Origin: Rusavskia elegans
Taxonomy: Eukaryota > Ascomycota > Lecanoromycetes > Teloschistales > Teloschistaceae
NCBI GenBank assembly: GCA_011316305.1
Contig: SAUG01000058.1
Coordinates: 124,001-188,000 of the forward strand
Reading direction: 5' to 3'
Length of the DNA stretch: 64,000 nucleotides
Part shown: one piece after another, positions 49,461-63,410 of the stretch
Layout of the letters: every line of letters starts with the position of its first letter
How positions within the stretch are numbered: position 1 is the stretch's first letter
Translations under genes and position numbers: made by a program
The notes under the pieces: generated by a model
What the model saw: the letters and a program-made list of their open reading frames with translations, nothing else
The model's database searches: none
What the model was told of the DNA's origin: nothing

Positions 49461-52278
49461 TTTAAAGTAGATATTAAATATTATTTTTAAAAATATTTTA
49501 TTATAACGCGGTAATTACGTAGTATAACTAAAATTATAATAAAAGAATCGATAATTTATTAATTGAATTAGTCTATTCCGGACTTTCTAAATTTTAATCT
49601 ATATTCTCTAGAAATTTCGCTAATATAACCCCCGATTTAATATTAATTTTATTTAACTTTTTTTTAAAACGATAGTACTGAATCTGCCGCTTTAAAAAAA
49701 ATCTATAATAATAACCAATTTAGTTTCGAAATCTAATAACTAGTTTAGCTTCGAATCTGCCGCCTTAAAAAAAACTCTATAATAATAATTAGTTTAATTC
49801 CGATTCTACTATTTTAAAAATTTATAATAAATACCGATATAACTTTTTTTATTTAAAATTATTAATATTATCGAAACGGCCCGAATCGAATTTTTTATTA
49901 TATTTTCTACTATAGTAATCGCGGAAATACGAATTTATAACCGTATATAGAATCTTTATAGTATTAGCTTTTTTATACGATACGATATTTAGATATTAGT
50001 TCTAATACGGACTATCTAGCTATAAACTAATATAGATACGGCTATTTACTACTTTTAGTATATCTTTTATCTAATTTTAATAAATTAAAGCTGTTTCTAT
50101 TAGTAGCTATTTATCTAGATTTAAATCTAAAAACTTATATTTTCTATCGTAATAGCATTTTTAAATAACTATTTCGAGTTCCGAAATTAGTAGCGGACGC
50201 GGTTTATTTTTAATATAGTATTTATATTATTTAGCTTCGTATTCGGTACCTTTATTTACCTATATCTAGCTATTACGGAATTAATTTCTAAAACTAAAAT
50301 CTATTATATATACACGATCGTTAAAATTTTCTAATATAAATTAGCCTATATCTATAGCCGATATAGAAAGTAGATTTATATATAGAAGAAATATCGGCTT
50401 ATTTCCCTCTAATAAATATAGTTTATATATAAACTTTCTATAATTCTATCTATATTAATATAATTCCGGAATATTCTATTCAACCTTTTATAAAGTATAT
50501 ATAGATAGATTATTATATTTCCGAAAATATATATAAAAACGGCTTTCGAATTTTCTACTTTCTTCGCTTTCTATATAAATTCTTTATCGGTTATTTTCGC
50601 TAAATAGAGCTACCGTTTCGGTCTATTAAAATCTAGTTACTAAATTAGATCTAACTACTATTCCGAGTATTTAAATATACTATTAGAATATTAATATTCT
50701 ATATAGATAAACTTAATTATAATATATTCGGCTTCTAGTTTCGAACAACTTTAGAAAAACTTATATTCGATTTCGGCTTTATTATTAGAATTTAATCTTT
50801 TTTCTATTTTAGGACAACGGCGCTTTTTCCGCGTTAGGTCCGTTTCTAATTCTATTTTTTCGAGATTTATTACTATTAAGCTATTACGGCGATTTATATC
50901 TATTTTTAAAAATAGATTATATAATACCGATTCGGGAATAATAGTTTTTCGTAAAATCGGAATATAGCTCGCTTCGGATATAAAAAACGATTTCGAAAAA
51001 ATAACCTCGAATAATTCGACGATATCTATTATAGACCCCTTAAAATATTTATAAAATAGATTTATAACTTTATAATTATCTATAATTAGAATCTTTATAT
51101 TTTCTAATATAGATACTAGTATCGATTCGAGTTTCGTATTCTTTTAAATAATCGAATTAACTAAAGATTCGATTTTTAAAACTACTATATTTACCCTTTC
51201 TAATTTCTTTATTAGTTTTTTTTTTTAGATTCGGTAAATTCTTTTCTATAATTTAGAAAAGAATCGGGATTATTCGTTCGAAAAAGAAGTAATCTATAAA
51301 TATAAATCTACTTTAATTAATATCGGCTCCGGTATTCTATATCGATAGTCCTTTTATATTATTTAGATCGATTCCGTCTAAAACTATTAATACGGCGCGA
51401 GATTTTATAATAGAAATAGATTTAGAAGGTTTTTCGGATTCCGTCGATACGGAGGTATATTTTTCTATTTTAATCTTTTTTAAAGTATCCGTTTCTTCTA
51501 GTATATTATTATACTAGATAGATTTAGATCCAGATTTAGGCTATATATTAACTAATACTATAACGATTTGCAATTCTATAATTAAATAGTAGATATGGAT
51601 CTAATATTAATAATTTAATACATTTATAGCTTTTTTATACTATTTCTATATTAATATTTTCTAAATCTATTAAAAAAAGATAAATTCCGATTTAAAATCC
51701 GAAAATAAAAATTAATAAAAATCTTAGACTAAGAATTTTTAAAAGGATATTCGTACCGTATCTTCTACTATTACTAAGGTTCTAGAGGTTAAAAAGATAT
51801 ACGCTAGACCTAAAAGGGTAAAAAAAATAAAAAAAATAAAAAAAGTATTTTAAAATATATTATAGATTAGACGAAATTTTTTTAATACTAAAAATAGTTT
51901 TAAAATTATTTTTTTAACGGTTTTTAAAGCAGAGTTTTAATAAGTTCGAAAGCTATATAGGATCGATAATAGACTACGAAACGAGGTACAAACAAGTAGA
52001 ATATATCGGTCCGGTATAACGACGGGCTCGTATTCTATAGTATAGTTGTTTCCAAAATATTTTAATTAATATTTAACATTCTATTAATAGTAAAATATAA
52101 TAGATTACTAAATAAAGTTTCAATTTAAATAAGATTTTTCAAAAATATTTTACTAAAATCTTTCGAAATCGATGAAATAAACTAGATTTCTTTAAAATAT
52201 CTTTTAATAACCATTATATCTTAGTCTGAATAAATATATCTAACGATATTAATGTTTTTTTTAAATAAAATATATATA
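49461..52278. other. RIP-degraded DNA right of the Helitron gene
   Basis: No intact frame. It includes tandem units at 49,679-49,830 and a moderately G+C-rich stretch at 49,850-51,560 that may be a second coding region of the Helitron or another element. On the minus strand near 50,350 a short frame reads SISAIDIG*FILENFNDRVYIIDFSF, which I do not recognise. At 51,990-52,030 a G+C-rich CGGTCCGG..CGACGGG patch could hold a hairpin, but no Helitron terminus was confirmed. Confidence 0.45.
49679..49830. repeat. Tandem repeats of ~60 bp
   Basis: Two clear units and one decayed third unit, each with TCTGCCGC, a run of A, then CTATAATAATAA and an AGTTTAGTTTCGA-like block. The third unit (from about 49,800) has the first motif changed to TCTACTAT. 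Confidence 0.7.
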
Positions 52279-52705
52279 GTCTAGGTGGCGCAGTAATAAA
52301 ATTGCGTAATTTCAAGGCTTTACGGATCCAGCGTTCTTCGAAGTTAATAGAATTAAATCCGACGGGTCGGGGATTCGAATCCCTCGAAGGCTAACTAATA
52401 TTTAAGTTTTTTCTATCGATTAAATCGAGATTTATAGAATTTATATAGAGGGATTATATAGTAAATCATTTCGTATTTATTTATATTAATCGAATTGAAA
52501 TTAAATCTAAAAAAATTAAATAGATCGAGGTTTCTCTAAATAAATTTTAGTCTAAATCTAGTTTCTTCGGAACTTTTAAATTTAAATTTTCGATGAAATA
52601 TTTAAATACAAATAAATTACGTAATCTTATCGAATTAGCGCTTCTAGTATTAAATTGTAAAAGATTAATATCAAAATCCGAAAGATGAAATCGTATATAT
52701 ATAAT
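52279..52705 (+). mobile_element. SINE copy 2, 427 bp, RIP-mutated
   Basis: Collinear with the minus-strand SINE at 47,166-47,590: A box TGGCGCAGTAAT (52,286-52,297), B-box region GGATTCGAATCC (52,371-52,382), the shared CCTCGAAGGCTAAC..GTTTTTTCTATCGA junction, the body with ATTACGTAAT..GAATTAGCGC, and the tail CGTATATATATA. The probable target duplication is AATAAAATATATATA before the head and AATAAAGTATTTATA after the tail; one of its two differences is of RIP type. Heavily C-to-T and G-to-A altered. Confidence 0.8.
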
Positions 52706-53229
52706 AAAGTATTTATAAATATTTGAAGTAAAATCTACGAGTTTAGATTTTTCAAAACGTTGATATATTATTTGAAATCTAATTATTTATTAATTATTAA
52801 ACGAAATTTTACTTTATAATAAAGAATTAGATAAATTATAATATTTTTAATTTTATTAATACTATACTAATTTTTAATAAAAATAAACGTTAAAGATTAT
52901 AGTCATCAAAATATAATAATATTTTCTTCGATAGACGAATAATTTAACATCGTCGAAATTAACTTTATAGATATCGATAGTCGAAATAATCGAAGTTGCC
53001 GTAATAGAAGCCGAGGTAATCGAAGAGAAAAATGTAAACAAAAGGTATCTAATAGTATTATTATAGAATATAATTATAGACGGTTAAATGCAAAAGAAAA
53101 TAGCTAAAGTTATATTTTTAAAGAAAAAAAATTAAAAAGATAGTAGATTAAAATATCGAAATAAAGCGATTAGTAAAAAAAACAGAAAAAACTTCGAAAA
53201 AAGAAAATAATATTAAAGTTTTAGAATCT

Positions 53230-53690
53230 AGATAGCGTATTTGACAGAACTACGATATCTAGTATTCTCGTTCTATCGAATTCAACGTTTTTCGATATTA
53301 AAATTTAATCAAAAAATAACGAATTAAAGTTTCGAATCTTTTAAAACCCGAAAAGGCTTTTAGATTTTTTCTATTATCGACGAAACAAATGATTTTAAAT
53401 AATATCTATTATTTTAAATCTTTTCTATACAGAGATTATATAATCAAATATATCGGTACAATTTTTTCTATTAATTGAATTTCAAATTAAAATAGATTAG
53501 TTAAACTAAATTTACTTTACAATAGAATTCTAGTCTAAATCTTTTTCTTTCGAAAGTTTTAAATAGAATTTCGATAAAAGAAAAGAGATTTTGAAAGATT
53601 ACGTAATCTAATCGGATTAGTATTTCTAATATTAAAATCGTATAAATTAAAAATTAAAAATTCGAATAATTGATTATATATATATTTAAA
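53230..53690 (+). mobile_element. SINE copy 3, strongly degraded
   Basis: Body blocks match the other two copies in order: AGGCTTTTAGATTTTTTCTAT near 53,353, AGAGATTATATAATCAAAT, AAAGATTACGTAATCTAATC near 53,605, ATTAGTATTTCTAATATTAAAA, and a TATATATATA tail near 53,685. The tRNA-like head (TAGATAGCGTA.., GTTTCGAATC) is barely recognisable. End points are approximate. Confidence 0.6.
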
Positions 53691-55857
53691 TTTTGAATAT
53701 CCGCTATTTATTCAAGCTGTTAATACAATAAAATCTTTTTGAAAGTAAAGTGAACAGTATTGTATTACGATATTAGAGATAATAAAATAATTGAATCGAT
53801 ATTTTATAATAGATAATCCGATAAACTGACATTTTTAAAACGAGTTATACGAATTAGCAGATTATATTTATTATTTAAATATTCGTAACGATTGATAATA
53901 TTTAAAGTTATAGTAAAAGCCGTACGAACGTCGATTTATCGATTTAGAAACTCGAAATGATTCGGCCTATCGTTATATTTTCTAAATGAATATATATACG
54001 CTATAGATATTCTATTTTTTTCTATTTTTTCGTTCGAAATATATAGATTATTAATATATTATATATACCACATTGTTTTTATAACGTATATCCAACGCTA
54101 GCGTATCAATATTATATTGTTTACGAAATCGACGATTGATCGAATATTAAAAAAATCAATATATACAATTTTTTATTATTAGATATTTAAATTTTTTTAT
54201 TTAATTTTTTTACAATTTTGATATTCAAAATATTAAGTCGATTAGATTACGTAATTGGTAGAAAAATTTTTATCATCGAATATCTATTTAATAATCTTTT
54301 TTTAAAAGAAAATTGATTTATATTAAAATTATATAAAAAAATTATTATCTATTTATTGTATATTGAATTTATATCAAATTATATCGATAGATTGAAGTAA
54401 AATCTTTATCTAAAATCATTATAAAAAATCGATACTAGCGATAAAAAAATAATTAAATCTTTAGTTTTTTAAAAAATTTAATCTTCGATCTATTATTTTC
54501 GAAGTCGATTTTATATTTCGTAAAATATTAAAACTATATAAAATGGATTTTTGATAAACGTAGTTATAATAAATATAGGTTTTATAATATAGGTTATTTG
54601 AATTACTTGCAGTTTGATAGAATTTAATAGATATAAAAGTATCGGCTAATAGTATTATACGTTAACTAAATCTCGTTAGCCGCGGTCTATTAGTTCTACG
54701 AGATTTAATATCTAATTAGATCCAGCGTTTAGCTTTATTCGTATAAAAAAAATCAAGCTATTATTATTATTTTAAATCGATTTCAAATAGTTAATAGTAA
54801 TATAAGACTTTTTAACGAACAAAATATAATATAGATATATAAGGTTCAACAATTCTATTTTCTATTTATAGATTTTAATAATACTAGTGATATTATTAGT
54901 ATTATCGAATATATTGAATATAGTAATTGAATTTACTTTATTAATAGCATTTCTAATCAGCTATTCTTTTTTATTGATTATAATCTATATATTTAGAGAT
55001 ATTAGAAATGAAACGATTTATTAATTTAACTTTAATTAATAGAAAATATCGACCGGCAAGATATCGTTATTTTTCAATAATATTAATTTATCGAATTCAT
55101 TGATAAATTCGATACTAGATACGCTATTGACTTGTACTAATATAATCAGAAGTTATTAATTTTTTTCTAGAAAAACTTTATTAATTCTAGACTTTCAAAA
55201 ATCGAAGTAGAAAAAGTAATAAATATCTAAACAAAAATATTTTCCTAACTATTACTATCGTCTAGATAATCTAATAAATAGTTAGATAATAGAACGATAA
55301 AACGAATTATTATTAAAAGTTCTAAAAAGAATATAGCGGAATTTCGAAATGATTCTATATATATATATATAAACTATTGTAAATAATTCAATATCTTTTC
55401 AAAATAAAGAAAAAGAAAATATAGTCGATAGAATTCTAGCGGACCTTTCTACCGCGTCTAAAACGAATATTATCCGAAAATTAAATATAATATAAAGCTA
55501 GTATATAGTTTTCATTATATTACGTTTTTTTAAAAAACTAAAAAACTCGATTATAGCCATCTAATACTAGAATATAATTATTTATATAAAACTATAGAAT
55601 CGAAAGAATTTACTATACTACGAGGCGGCTGCCAAATCTTTCGGGTGCCAAGCGCGTTAGTAGTTAGAGATTTTGACAGAGCGAAAGTTCTGTACGAAAT
55701 AGGTTTTCCTCTTTTTTAATCAATTCTATTATCTAATAGATTCATTTCTCGCCTTTATTTATTACGCAATTATTCAAACGAGATTTTATTTTTATAAAAG
55801 TTTTAAAATTCTTATTATAAAAAAAGAAATCGTCTCTATCGGAACTTTTTATATTTT
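53691..55857. other. RIP-degraded DNA with a repeat fragment
   Basis: No open frames. At 54,080-54,156 a fragment of the unclassified dispersed repeat occurs (CCAACGCTAGCGTATCAATAT, then ACGAAATCGACG..TCGAATATTAAAA), matching the end of the copy at 4,065-4,956. A short patch at 55,618-55,715 keeps CpA/TpG (CGAGGCGGCTGCC, GGGTGCCAAGCGCG) and contains a small AGAGCGAAAGTTCT hairpin; its origin is unknown. Confidence 0.5.
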
Positions 55858-55946
55858 TGTTATAAATACGGGCGGCGTGCTTTAGAGAACGCGGTAGTAT
55901 TCAGTATAGCGCTGAATAACCGGATCCCTTCGGTAGTTTTATAATA
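55858..55946 (+). repeat. Left LTR of chromovirus 2, 89 bp remnant
   Basis: Contains only the first ~60 and last ~30 bp of the 492 bp LTR. It keeps the original TG start, and several CpA/TpG sites (GGCGTGC, TATTCAG) that are mutated in the other LTRs. Confidence 0.88.
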
Positions 55947-55959
55947 TTTTAAATACCTT

Positions 55960-58900
55960 TAGAATATCTATTATAGGTTAATATTAAATTTCTATCCTAA
56001 ATAACTCTAGCTATATAGCTAAATAGTCTAAACCTAAAGAAAAGGAAATCTAAATAAAAGATAATAGTAAAGATAAAAGTATTCTCTTTCCTAACTAACG
56101 CTTTTATAGTATTAAAATTAATAAGCCCGATAAATATTATAGAAATTATAATAAACTTGAAAATTAACTTATATAATTAGATATATATTTCGTATTCTAT
56201 TCTATATCTAAAAAGAAAAAAACGTTTTTCGCTATATTTTACTTTCGTAGACGAGTCTAGTAATAGATAAAACCTCTCCTTCGATAATATATAGATAACG
56301 ACGAAAATAATAACTATATTTTTATATAGTTTATAAGATTTAAAAAAGCTATTTATAAAATTTTTAGAATTTTAAATAAAATCTAAACTATTAAATACTT
56401 TATTCAATATCTTTAGTAGAAGAATATAGTATCTAACTATACCGTACGATTTAAAGAATAGATACTACTAATAGAATAGAACGACGATACTCGATATATA
56501 ATATTTAGATAAAGATTTAAAAAACGAATAAAGGACGAATTTATATACGATAATCGAGTATATAATATACTAGATAATCTAATTAAAATATCTATCGACC
56601 TCGATAATAAACTATATAAACGAGATATAGAAAAACGCTATAATAGTAGACTATAAAGTAATATAGAATATTACTCGGAATAGTTCTATAGAAGATAGTA
56701 TTTAAATAAAAAATAGTCCGGAAATAACTACTTTAGACCAATATTAATAGAACTAAATTCTATATAATAGCGATATAAAAGGAAGAACTCTAGAAATAGT
56801 AAAGAAAATAAAAATCTTAAAACGTACTATAACTATAGTAAACTAGGCTACTTTTTAAAAGAATATCGATTAAATAAAGTATAACGACGATAGCTTAATA
56901 CTATATTAGGGAAATCTAAAGACTAGTAAAAAATAATTTTAGAAAATAACGATAGTAGTTCTAAATTCTAGGAAACCAGTTTAGATAAAGAATTTATATT
57001 TATAGAAAACGATAAAGTACTATAGAAAGCTATAATATATAATATTTCGCTATAAAAATTAACGAAACTAACTAGAAGGAAAGCCGCTTCTAGATAGATA
57101 ACTATAATAGAGAACGTTTATTAAATATATCTTTAAATCCTTTATAATAAGAAATTAATAAAAGAAGAATTTATAATAATCTATAAAGGATTTAAAAACG
57201 TTTATAAAATATATATTAGTAATAAATACCTATAAAATAATAAATAGAACTAAAAAATATATAATATTATCGATATATTAGAAAAAAAACTAGAAAGTAA
57301 CGCCTCTAAAGATAAAATTATTTCTAAACTAATATTAGAATAGAAAAACGTAGTAATAGGAAATTAATATATATTATTTAGGTAGACCGCCTGCTATAAT
57401 AATAAATATAGAATCTATAAATCGGAAAAGGAAAAAACCGAATAGTATCTATTAAAACTACGCCGACGTACTTCTATAATATTTATTAAAGTCGGAAGTT
57501 ATAATATTTATAACTGTTTCGGATATATTATATATAGTAGATATAAAAACTAGAAGAAATAGTAGAAAGAAATTAGAATCTTTAATTAAAAACTCTATAA
57601 ATATATTCCGTAAGTAGATTATAAAAGCTAGAAATATAATAATATAAATAACGATTCGGGAAAAGATAAAATCTTATAGTAATAGATATACTATAAATAT
57701 ATAACTTTATAGTCCGAAAGAAATAACTAAATTTAGCTAGCTATATCTATATATTCGAGATTAAAATAATTATCGAAACTAATAATAGACTATAAAAGGT
57801 TAAAGTATTTATTAATTTAGGAATAACCGGTAATTTTATATTAAAGAATTTAGCTAAAAGGAAAGAATTTCTTTAAATAAAAAAAAAAGACCTATATAAT
57901 TTAATAGTTATCGATAGAAATAAAATACCGAATAGAAATAGAAAAGTTATAGAAAAAATAATATTATTTTAAATAATAATTAATTAGTACTAAAAGGAAC
58001 TTTAGATCGATATTATTTAGATAATAAGCTATAAAGTTATATTTAGAATTTTTTAATTAAAAAATTATAATCTAGTAATAGACTGGAAAAAAAAAGTATT
58101 TAGCTTTAAATAATACTTCTATATAGAAAGTATTAAATCTATACCGAAGCAGCGATTTCGGATAGATAAAAAATAGAATATAAAATATAAATTTATAGCT
58201 TCGAAAAAAGATAATTAAAAACTATTTAAATCCGATTAATTAGATACCGGTAGAGATTAGCTGGATTAATAAAATAGAGATAGAAAAGAAAATTACGAAC
58301 CTTTTAAAAACCCTATACTATCTAATAAAAAGTTAATAGAAAATCTATTAAAAAAGGTTCTAGATAAATATAACAATTAGATATATTTATTTCGAAAAGA
58401 GGTAACTATAAAAATACTATCTAAATATTAACTATAGAATTATAAAATTAGATTTAAACTAGATAAATAATTTATATTTAAATCTATCTATCTATTATCT
58501 ATAACGGAACTCGAAACGTTTTATAAATATCTAAACGAAAATATAAAAAAGGAATTTATTAAGAAATTTTAATTACCGGCGGAATATTCGATTCTTTTAA
58601 TATTTAAAAAGAATAAAATTTTCCGCCTATATATTAATTACCGAAAGCTAAATAATATTATAATTAAAAACTAATAACTACTACTAAATATTAGCGAACT
58701 TTAAAATAGACTTTCTAGAATAAAATATTTTACTAAACTCGATTTTCGAAGAATATATAATTTTATATAGATAAAAGTCGAAAAAAAATAGAAAACAGCT
58801 TTTTATATACGGTATAGTTATTACGAATATATAATAATACCGTTTAGATTTATAAACGTTCCGGTAACCTATTAGAATATAATTAATAATAGATTTAAAG

Positions 58901-61100
58901 AATATCTAGATATATTTATTTTCGTCTACCTCGATAATATTCTAGTTTTTTCTAAAATATTCGAAAAATATAAATAACACGTTAGTAAAGTTTTTAAATA
59001 TCTAGAGGAAAGAGATTTACGCTTTAAACCAGAAAAGTATAAATTTTATAAAAAAGAAGTTAACTTTCTAGAATTTATTATAGAATAAAACGGACTATAT
59101 ATCGACTTTAATAAACTAAAAGCTTTTATAGAATAAGAGATACTAATAAATATTAAGAAAATCTAGAACTTCTTTAGATTTATAAATTATAATCGAAAGT
59201 TTATAAAAAACTATTCTAAAAGAACTCTCGTTCTAATAGCTTTAACGAAAGATATCGTCGAATAGTATTAGAGAAAAAGAGAACAATAAACATTCGAAGA
59301 TCTTAAGAAAGAATATATAAAAGATCCATTATAGATATATACCTTCTGTAACAATACGATAGCAAGTGGTACCCGGTAGTATATATATCAAGGAAATTAT
59401 CGCTAGCGGAATAAAACTACGATATCTATAATAAAGAACTACTAGCTATAATAGCTACGCTAGAATAATAGAGAGTATACGCCGAAAGATTACCAGAATT
59501 AATAATTCTTTTAAATTATAAAAATCTTCTATACTTTATAATAATAAAATAACTTAATAAAAATTAAATACGATTATCTAAAGTCTTCGATTAATATAAA
59601 TTTAAGATATACTATATCCTAGATAAAAAGAATAGAAATATAGATATTTTAAGTCGAAGAAGTAATTATATAAAAATAAAAGAAGTTTTTAATAATAGTA
59701 TTCTTAAAATTAATAAAGATAGATTACTATTAGCGAATTAATATAAGATAAATATAATGCTATATATATTTAGAAACGACTAGAATTAGTTTTCTATTAA
59801 AAAAGAAAAACTATAAATACTAAATAATAAAATCGACGAATATATTAAAAAGTACTATAATAGAATATTATATAAGTATCCAGGCGTAATAAAGGTAATA
59901 TATAACTTTTATAATAGTATTACTAGCTTTCTAATATAAAGTAATACGTCGAAGTATATATTAGAAAGTATTTTAGTTATTAATAAAATAAATATAGTAT
60001 ATATACTTGTTATAGAAAGATTTAATTTTAGAAACTATCGGGTTATTATAAAAGGAAGTTATATTAGACTATATTATTAAACTCCTAAAATTAAAAGATC
60101 CGATAATAAATATAGAATATAATTCGATACTTAATATAGTAGATAGATTTACGAAATATATTTATATTATTTTATTATAAAAAGATTTTATAGTAGAATA
60201 ATTTAGATTTATTATCTTAGATCGATTATTTTAATACTATAGACTACTAGAAGTATTAATAAATAATAGAAATAAACTCTTTACTTTAAACTATTAGAAA
60301 ACCCTTATTTTTCTATTTAATATAAAGTTAAAATATTAATAGCTTTCTATCCGATAACGGATAGATAGATAAAACGTACTAACCAGACTTTAGAATAATA
60401 CCTAAAATACTATATTAATAACGTTTAAAATAATTAGATTTTACTTCTACTAATAGTATAATTAGTACTTAATATAAAAAAATCAAGTACGATAAAAGAA
60501 ATATTATTTTATACTAATAATAGGCAGAATCCGAACCTATTTAAACGATCGCTACTATATATATTAGCGGAATTAGTAATTTAAAGAATCGATATTTAGA
60601 AAAAAATCTACGGAAATATCCTAAAGATATAGAAATACTCGGGTAATTATTAAAATAAAAAGTAAAAAATAGTATCTTAGTTAAAGAAAAGGGGTAAAAT
60701 ATACCTTCTAATAAAAAACTTAAAAATAAAGACTTTAAATAAGAAATTTAACTATATTAAAATCGGACTATTTTTAATTAAAGAGATTAAAGGACTTTAG
60801 AATTTCGAATTCGATCTATCTAAAGATATTAAAGTATACCCGGTATTTTATATATTTCTTTTAGAACCAGCCGACCCCGGAATATAGTTATAATAGATAT
60901 TTAACTTCGAAATATAGGAGAAAGATACCTTTATAGTTAAAAAGATTCTATAATAGAAAGGTTAGAACTATCTAATTAAATAGAAAGATTATTCTATTTT
61001 AAAAAATATTTAGAAATCTAAAAAATATTTAGTTAATTACTAAAAGGCTCTATAATAGTTCTATTAAAAGGAACTAAAAAAGTTATTAACTAGCTAAAAT
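55960..61100 (+). pseudogene. gag-pol of chromovirus 2, RIP-inactivated
   Basis: Same domain order as in copy 1, with stops throughout: zinc knuckle at 56,825-56,866 (YYNYSKLGYFLKEY), protease near 57,800-57,850, reverse transcriptase with the catalytic box reading YLDN at 58,927-58,938, RNase H near 59,330-59,560 shortened by about 70 bp, the integrase region near 59,850-60,560, and chromodomain at about 60,905-61,040 (KDTFIVKKIL, NYLIK*KDYSIL). It has kept one more catalytic residue than copy 1 in the YxDD box, but is equally dead. Confidence 0.88.
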
Positions 61101-61596
61101 TACTAGATAGGATAATCTACTCGGAAGCTACGTCGATAAAAGAATTTAAATCGATAGATAAAAGCGGATCTATAAAACCTTCTTTTCGTTCTAGCTTTTC
61201 GATATTTTATAGCTTTCCGTTAATTATAATACGCTACTTTTCTTAAATATAATCTAACTAATAAAATAGATATTATTACTTTATATATATTTTATATAAT
61301 CCTTTTTTTAACTTTTTATATTTAATTTAAAAACGATACTAGCGCGTAGTATCTAATAGAGTAAAGTTATAAAAATATATTTATTTTATATAACTAATAT
61401 ACTTTTCGGAATCTTTATTAATATAATAGAATTTTTTTAATTAAAAATAGTTCCGATAAAAACGTATAATTAAAATACCGATATCTAATAGTAGGACTTT
61501 TTTATAATAATCTTCGGTTAATAATCTTTTTCTTTTACCTATAAAAAAGAAGGACGGAAGGTTTTTCGGAATAAAAAATCTAAAAAAAGGACCTAA

Positions 61597-62088
61597 TATT
61601 ATAAATATAGACGGCGTATTTTAGAAAATATAGTAGTATTTAGTATAGCGCTAGATTTTCTATTACGCTTTAATAGATAAAAATACGCGAGACAGTCTAG
61701 ATATTAGTATTAAAGAATATCTTAATAGTTTTAGTAAATAAATATTTTAAATATCTCGATTTTAGTTATTTTAGTAAGTAAATATTATAAATACTTTAAT
61801 TTTAGTAGTTTTAGAAAATAAATATCTTAAAATAGAACTATTTTAGTTATTTTAGTTAATAAATAATCTAAATAATAGAGAATTTTATTTATCTATATAG
61901 ATCTCGAATTCGACGCCTTTATAGCTTATATTTAATTTATTAGTTACTACTATATACTATTCTAGTAATTAAACTAATTTATTCTTAAATTAATTTAAAT
62001 AATTACCCGATATACCTCTGTTTATAGATATATTAATAAGTCCAACTAACCTTTAGAGATACCGGACCCCTTCGATAGCCCTATAATA
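61597..62088 (+). repeat. Right LTR of chromovirus 2 (492 bp)
   Basis: Starts TATTATAAATATAGACGGCG and ends CCGGACCCCTTCGATAGCCCTATAATA. Collinear with the LTRs of copy 1, including the tandem TTTTAGTAGTTTTAG-type units at 61,725-61,860. Followed directly by the ATTTT duplication. Confidence 0.9.
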
Positions 62089-62093
62089 ATTTT

Positions 62094-63410
62094 TTTTAAA
62101 TATTAATAAATACGAAAAGATTGTTACAGATAATATTAACAACTTTTATTTTTTCTACAATAATATATTAATTGAAACCGCATTTAACATCGAATATAAA
62201 TAAAAATATCTATTTTTATAATATTTTTATAATATTTTTATCTTTACTGAACGAATTAAAAATATCGCTAGATCTAATAGTTTAATATATAGATTAATAT
62301 TTCAATCGTTTATTTTAAACAATTAATAGGAAAAAATTTATATAATCTAAATAAAAATAGGAATATACTATAGAAAATAAAAACCATTATCACGAGCCTC
62401 GCGAATACAGTTAGACTAAGCTGCAAACGATAAAAATCGTCGAAATAATCGATATTAAATATATTATTATATAGATATTAATTGATTTCGATTTTCTTTC
62501 TATATTAATTTATTTATAAATTAATAGAAAATATTACTTTTAATATATTCTTTCGATTTATAGATAAATATAAACTCGAAATCTAAACTATAGAAAAAGA
62601 CTACTTTCGATAATTTTAGAAAACGTTTCTAATAATTTTAGCTATTAATAAATAGAGAATTCTAATCTATTTCGGTACTATACGACAAAAGATATCGTAT
62701 ATTAATTATTGTTTAGTTTTAAATTCTTCGAATACGATTATTAGTAATCTATTATCTAGTAAATTCTTTAATCTTTCTAGAAATACTAGCTTTTTTTTAT
62801 CAAAAAGAATCTACTAGACGCGTTTTCTATTTAAAACGACGTAAATTATTTTCGTTTTATACTAATAAAGCAATCTTTTTAAATGTTAAAAATGGTCTAT
62901 ATTAGTATATAATAATAGATTTTTGAAACTTTTTAATAATTAATTCTAAAGATTAAAATCTTACTTCGATTTAAATTTTTAATATTGAATTCCACTAGCG
63001 CTATTTTAGCGAGTTTATTAAATAGAAATTTTTCAAAACGTATATAGCAAATTATATTCTACTATAAAAAAGTTTATATTTAATACGCCGAATAAAATAC
63101 TATTTGTAAATTTTATAAAAATAGATCCGCCGAATCGTATAAAAATAGTATCGAAAAGTATAATAGAAGATATAAAAAATTAGATAGTAAAAAAATTATA
63201 TCATTTTTATTATTATTAGGCCGAAGACTTTCTATTCGTATTAGAAATATAACGTTTTATTCGAATTATATATTATATTTTTGAAATATTCTCTAATTAT
63301 ATATTAGATTACAGAAAATAAAAAACCGAATTATAAATATTTGTCGCCGATAAATATTTTTTTACGAAATAAAATCTTTCTATATTTTATATAATCGTTT
63401 TAAACTTTAA
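62094..63410. other. RIP-degraded DNA, unassigned
   Basis: A+T-rich, no open frames. A small patch at 62,392-62,432 (ATCACGAGCCTCGCG, TTAGACTAAGCTGC) retains CpA/TpG. No family recognised. Confidence 0.6.

Larger units (their letters stand above)
55858..62088 (+). mobile_element. Ty3/gypsy chromovirus copy 2, left LTR deleted internally
   Basis: Same family and orientation as the element at 15,785-22,462. It is flanked by a perfect 5 bp duplication ATTTT (55,853-55,857 and 62,089-62,093). The right LTR has 492 bp but the left only 89 bp. The left LTR runs from TGTTATAAATACGGGCGG to AGCGCTGAATA, then jumps to CCGGATCCCTTCGGTAG and the LTR end, losing about 400 bp. A further deletion of about 70 bp lies in the RNase H region near 59,325. 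Confidence 0.92.

Noticed and set aside
49461..52278. Gene captured by the Helitron
   Set aside because: No Helitron 3' terminus could be fixed and the only readable segment is not recognisable, so capture is speculation.
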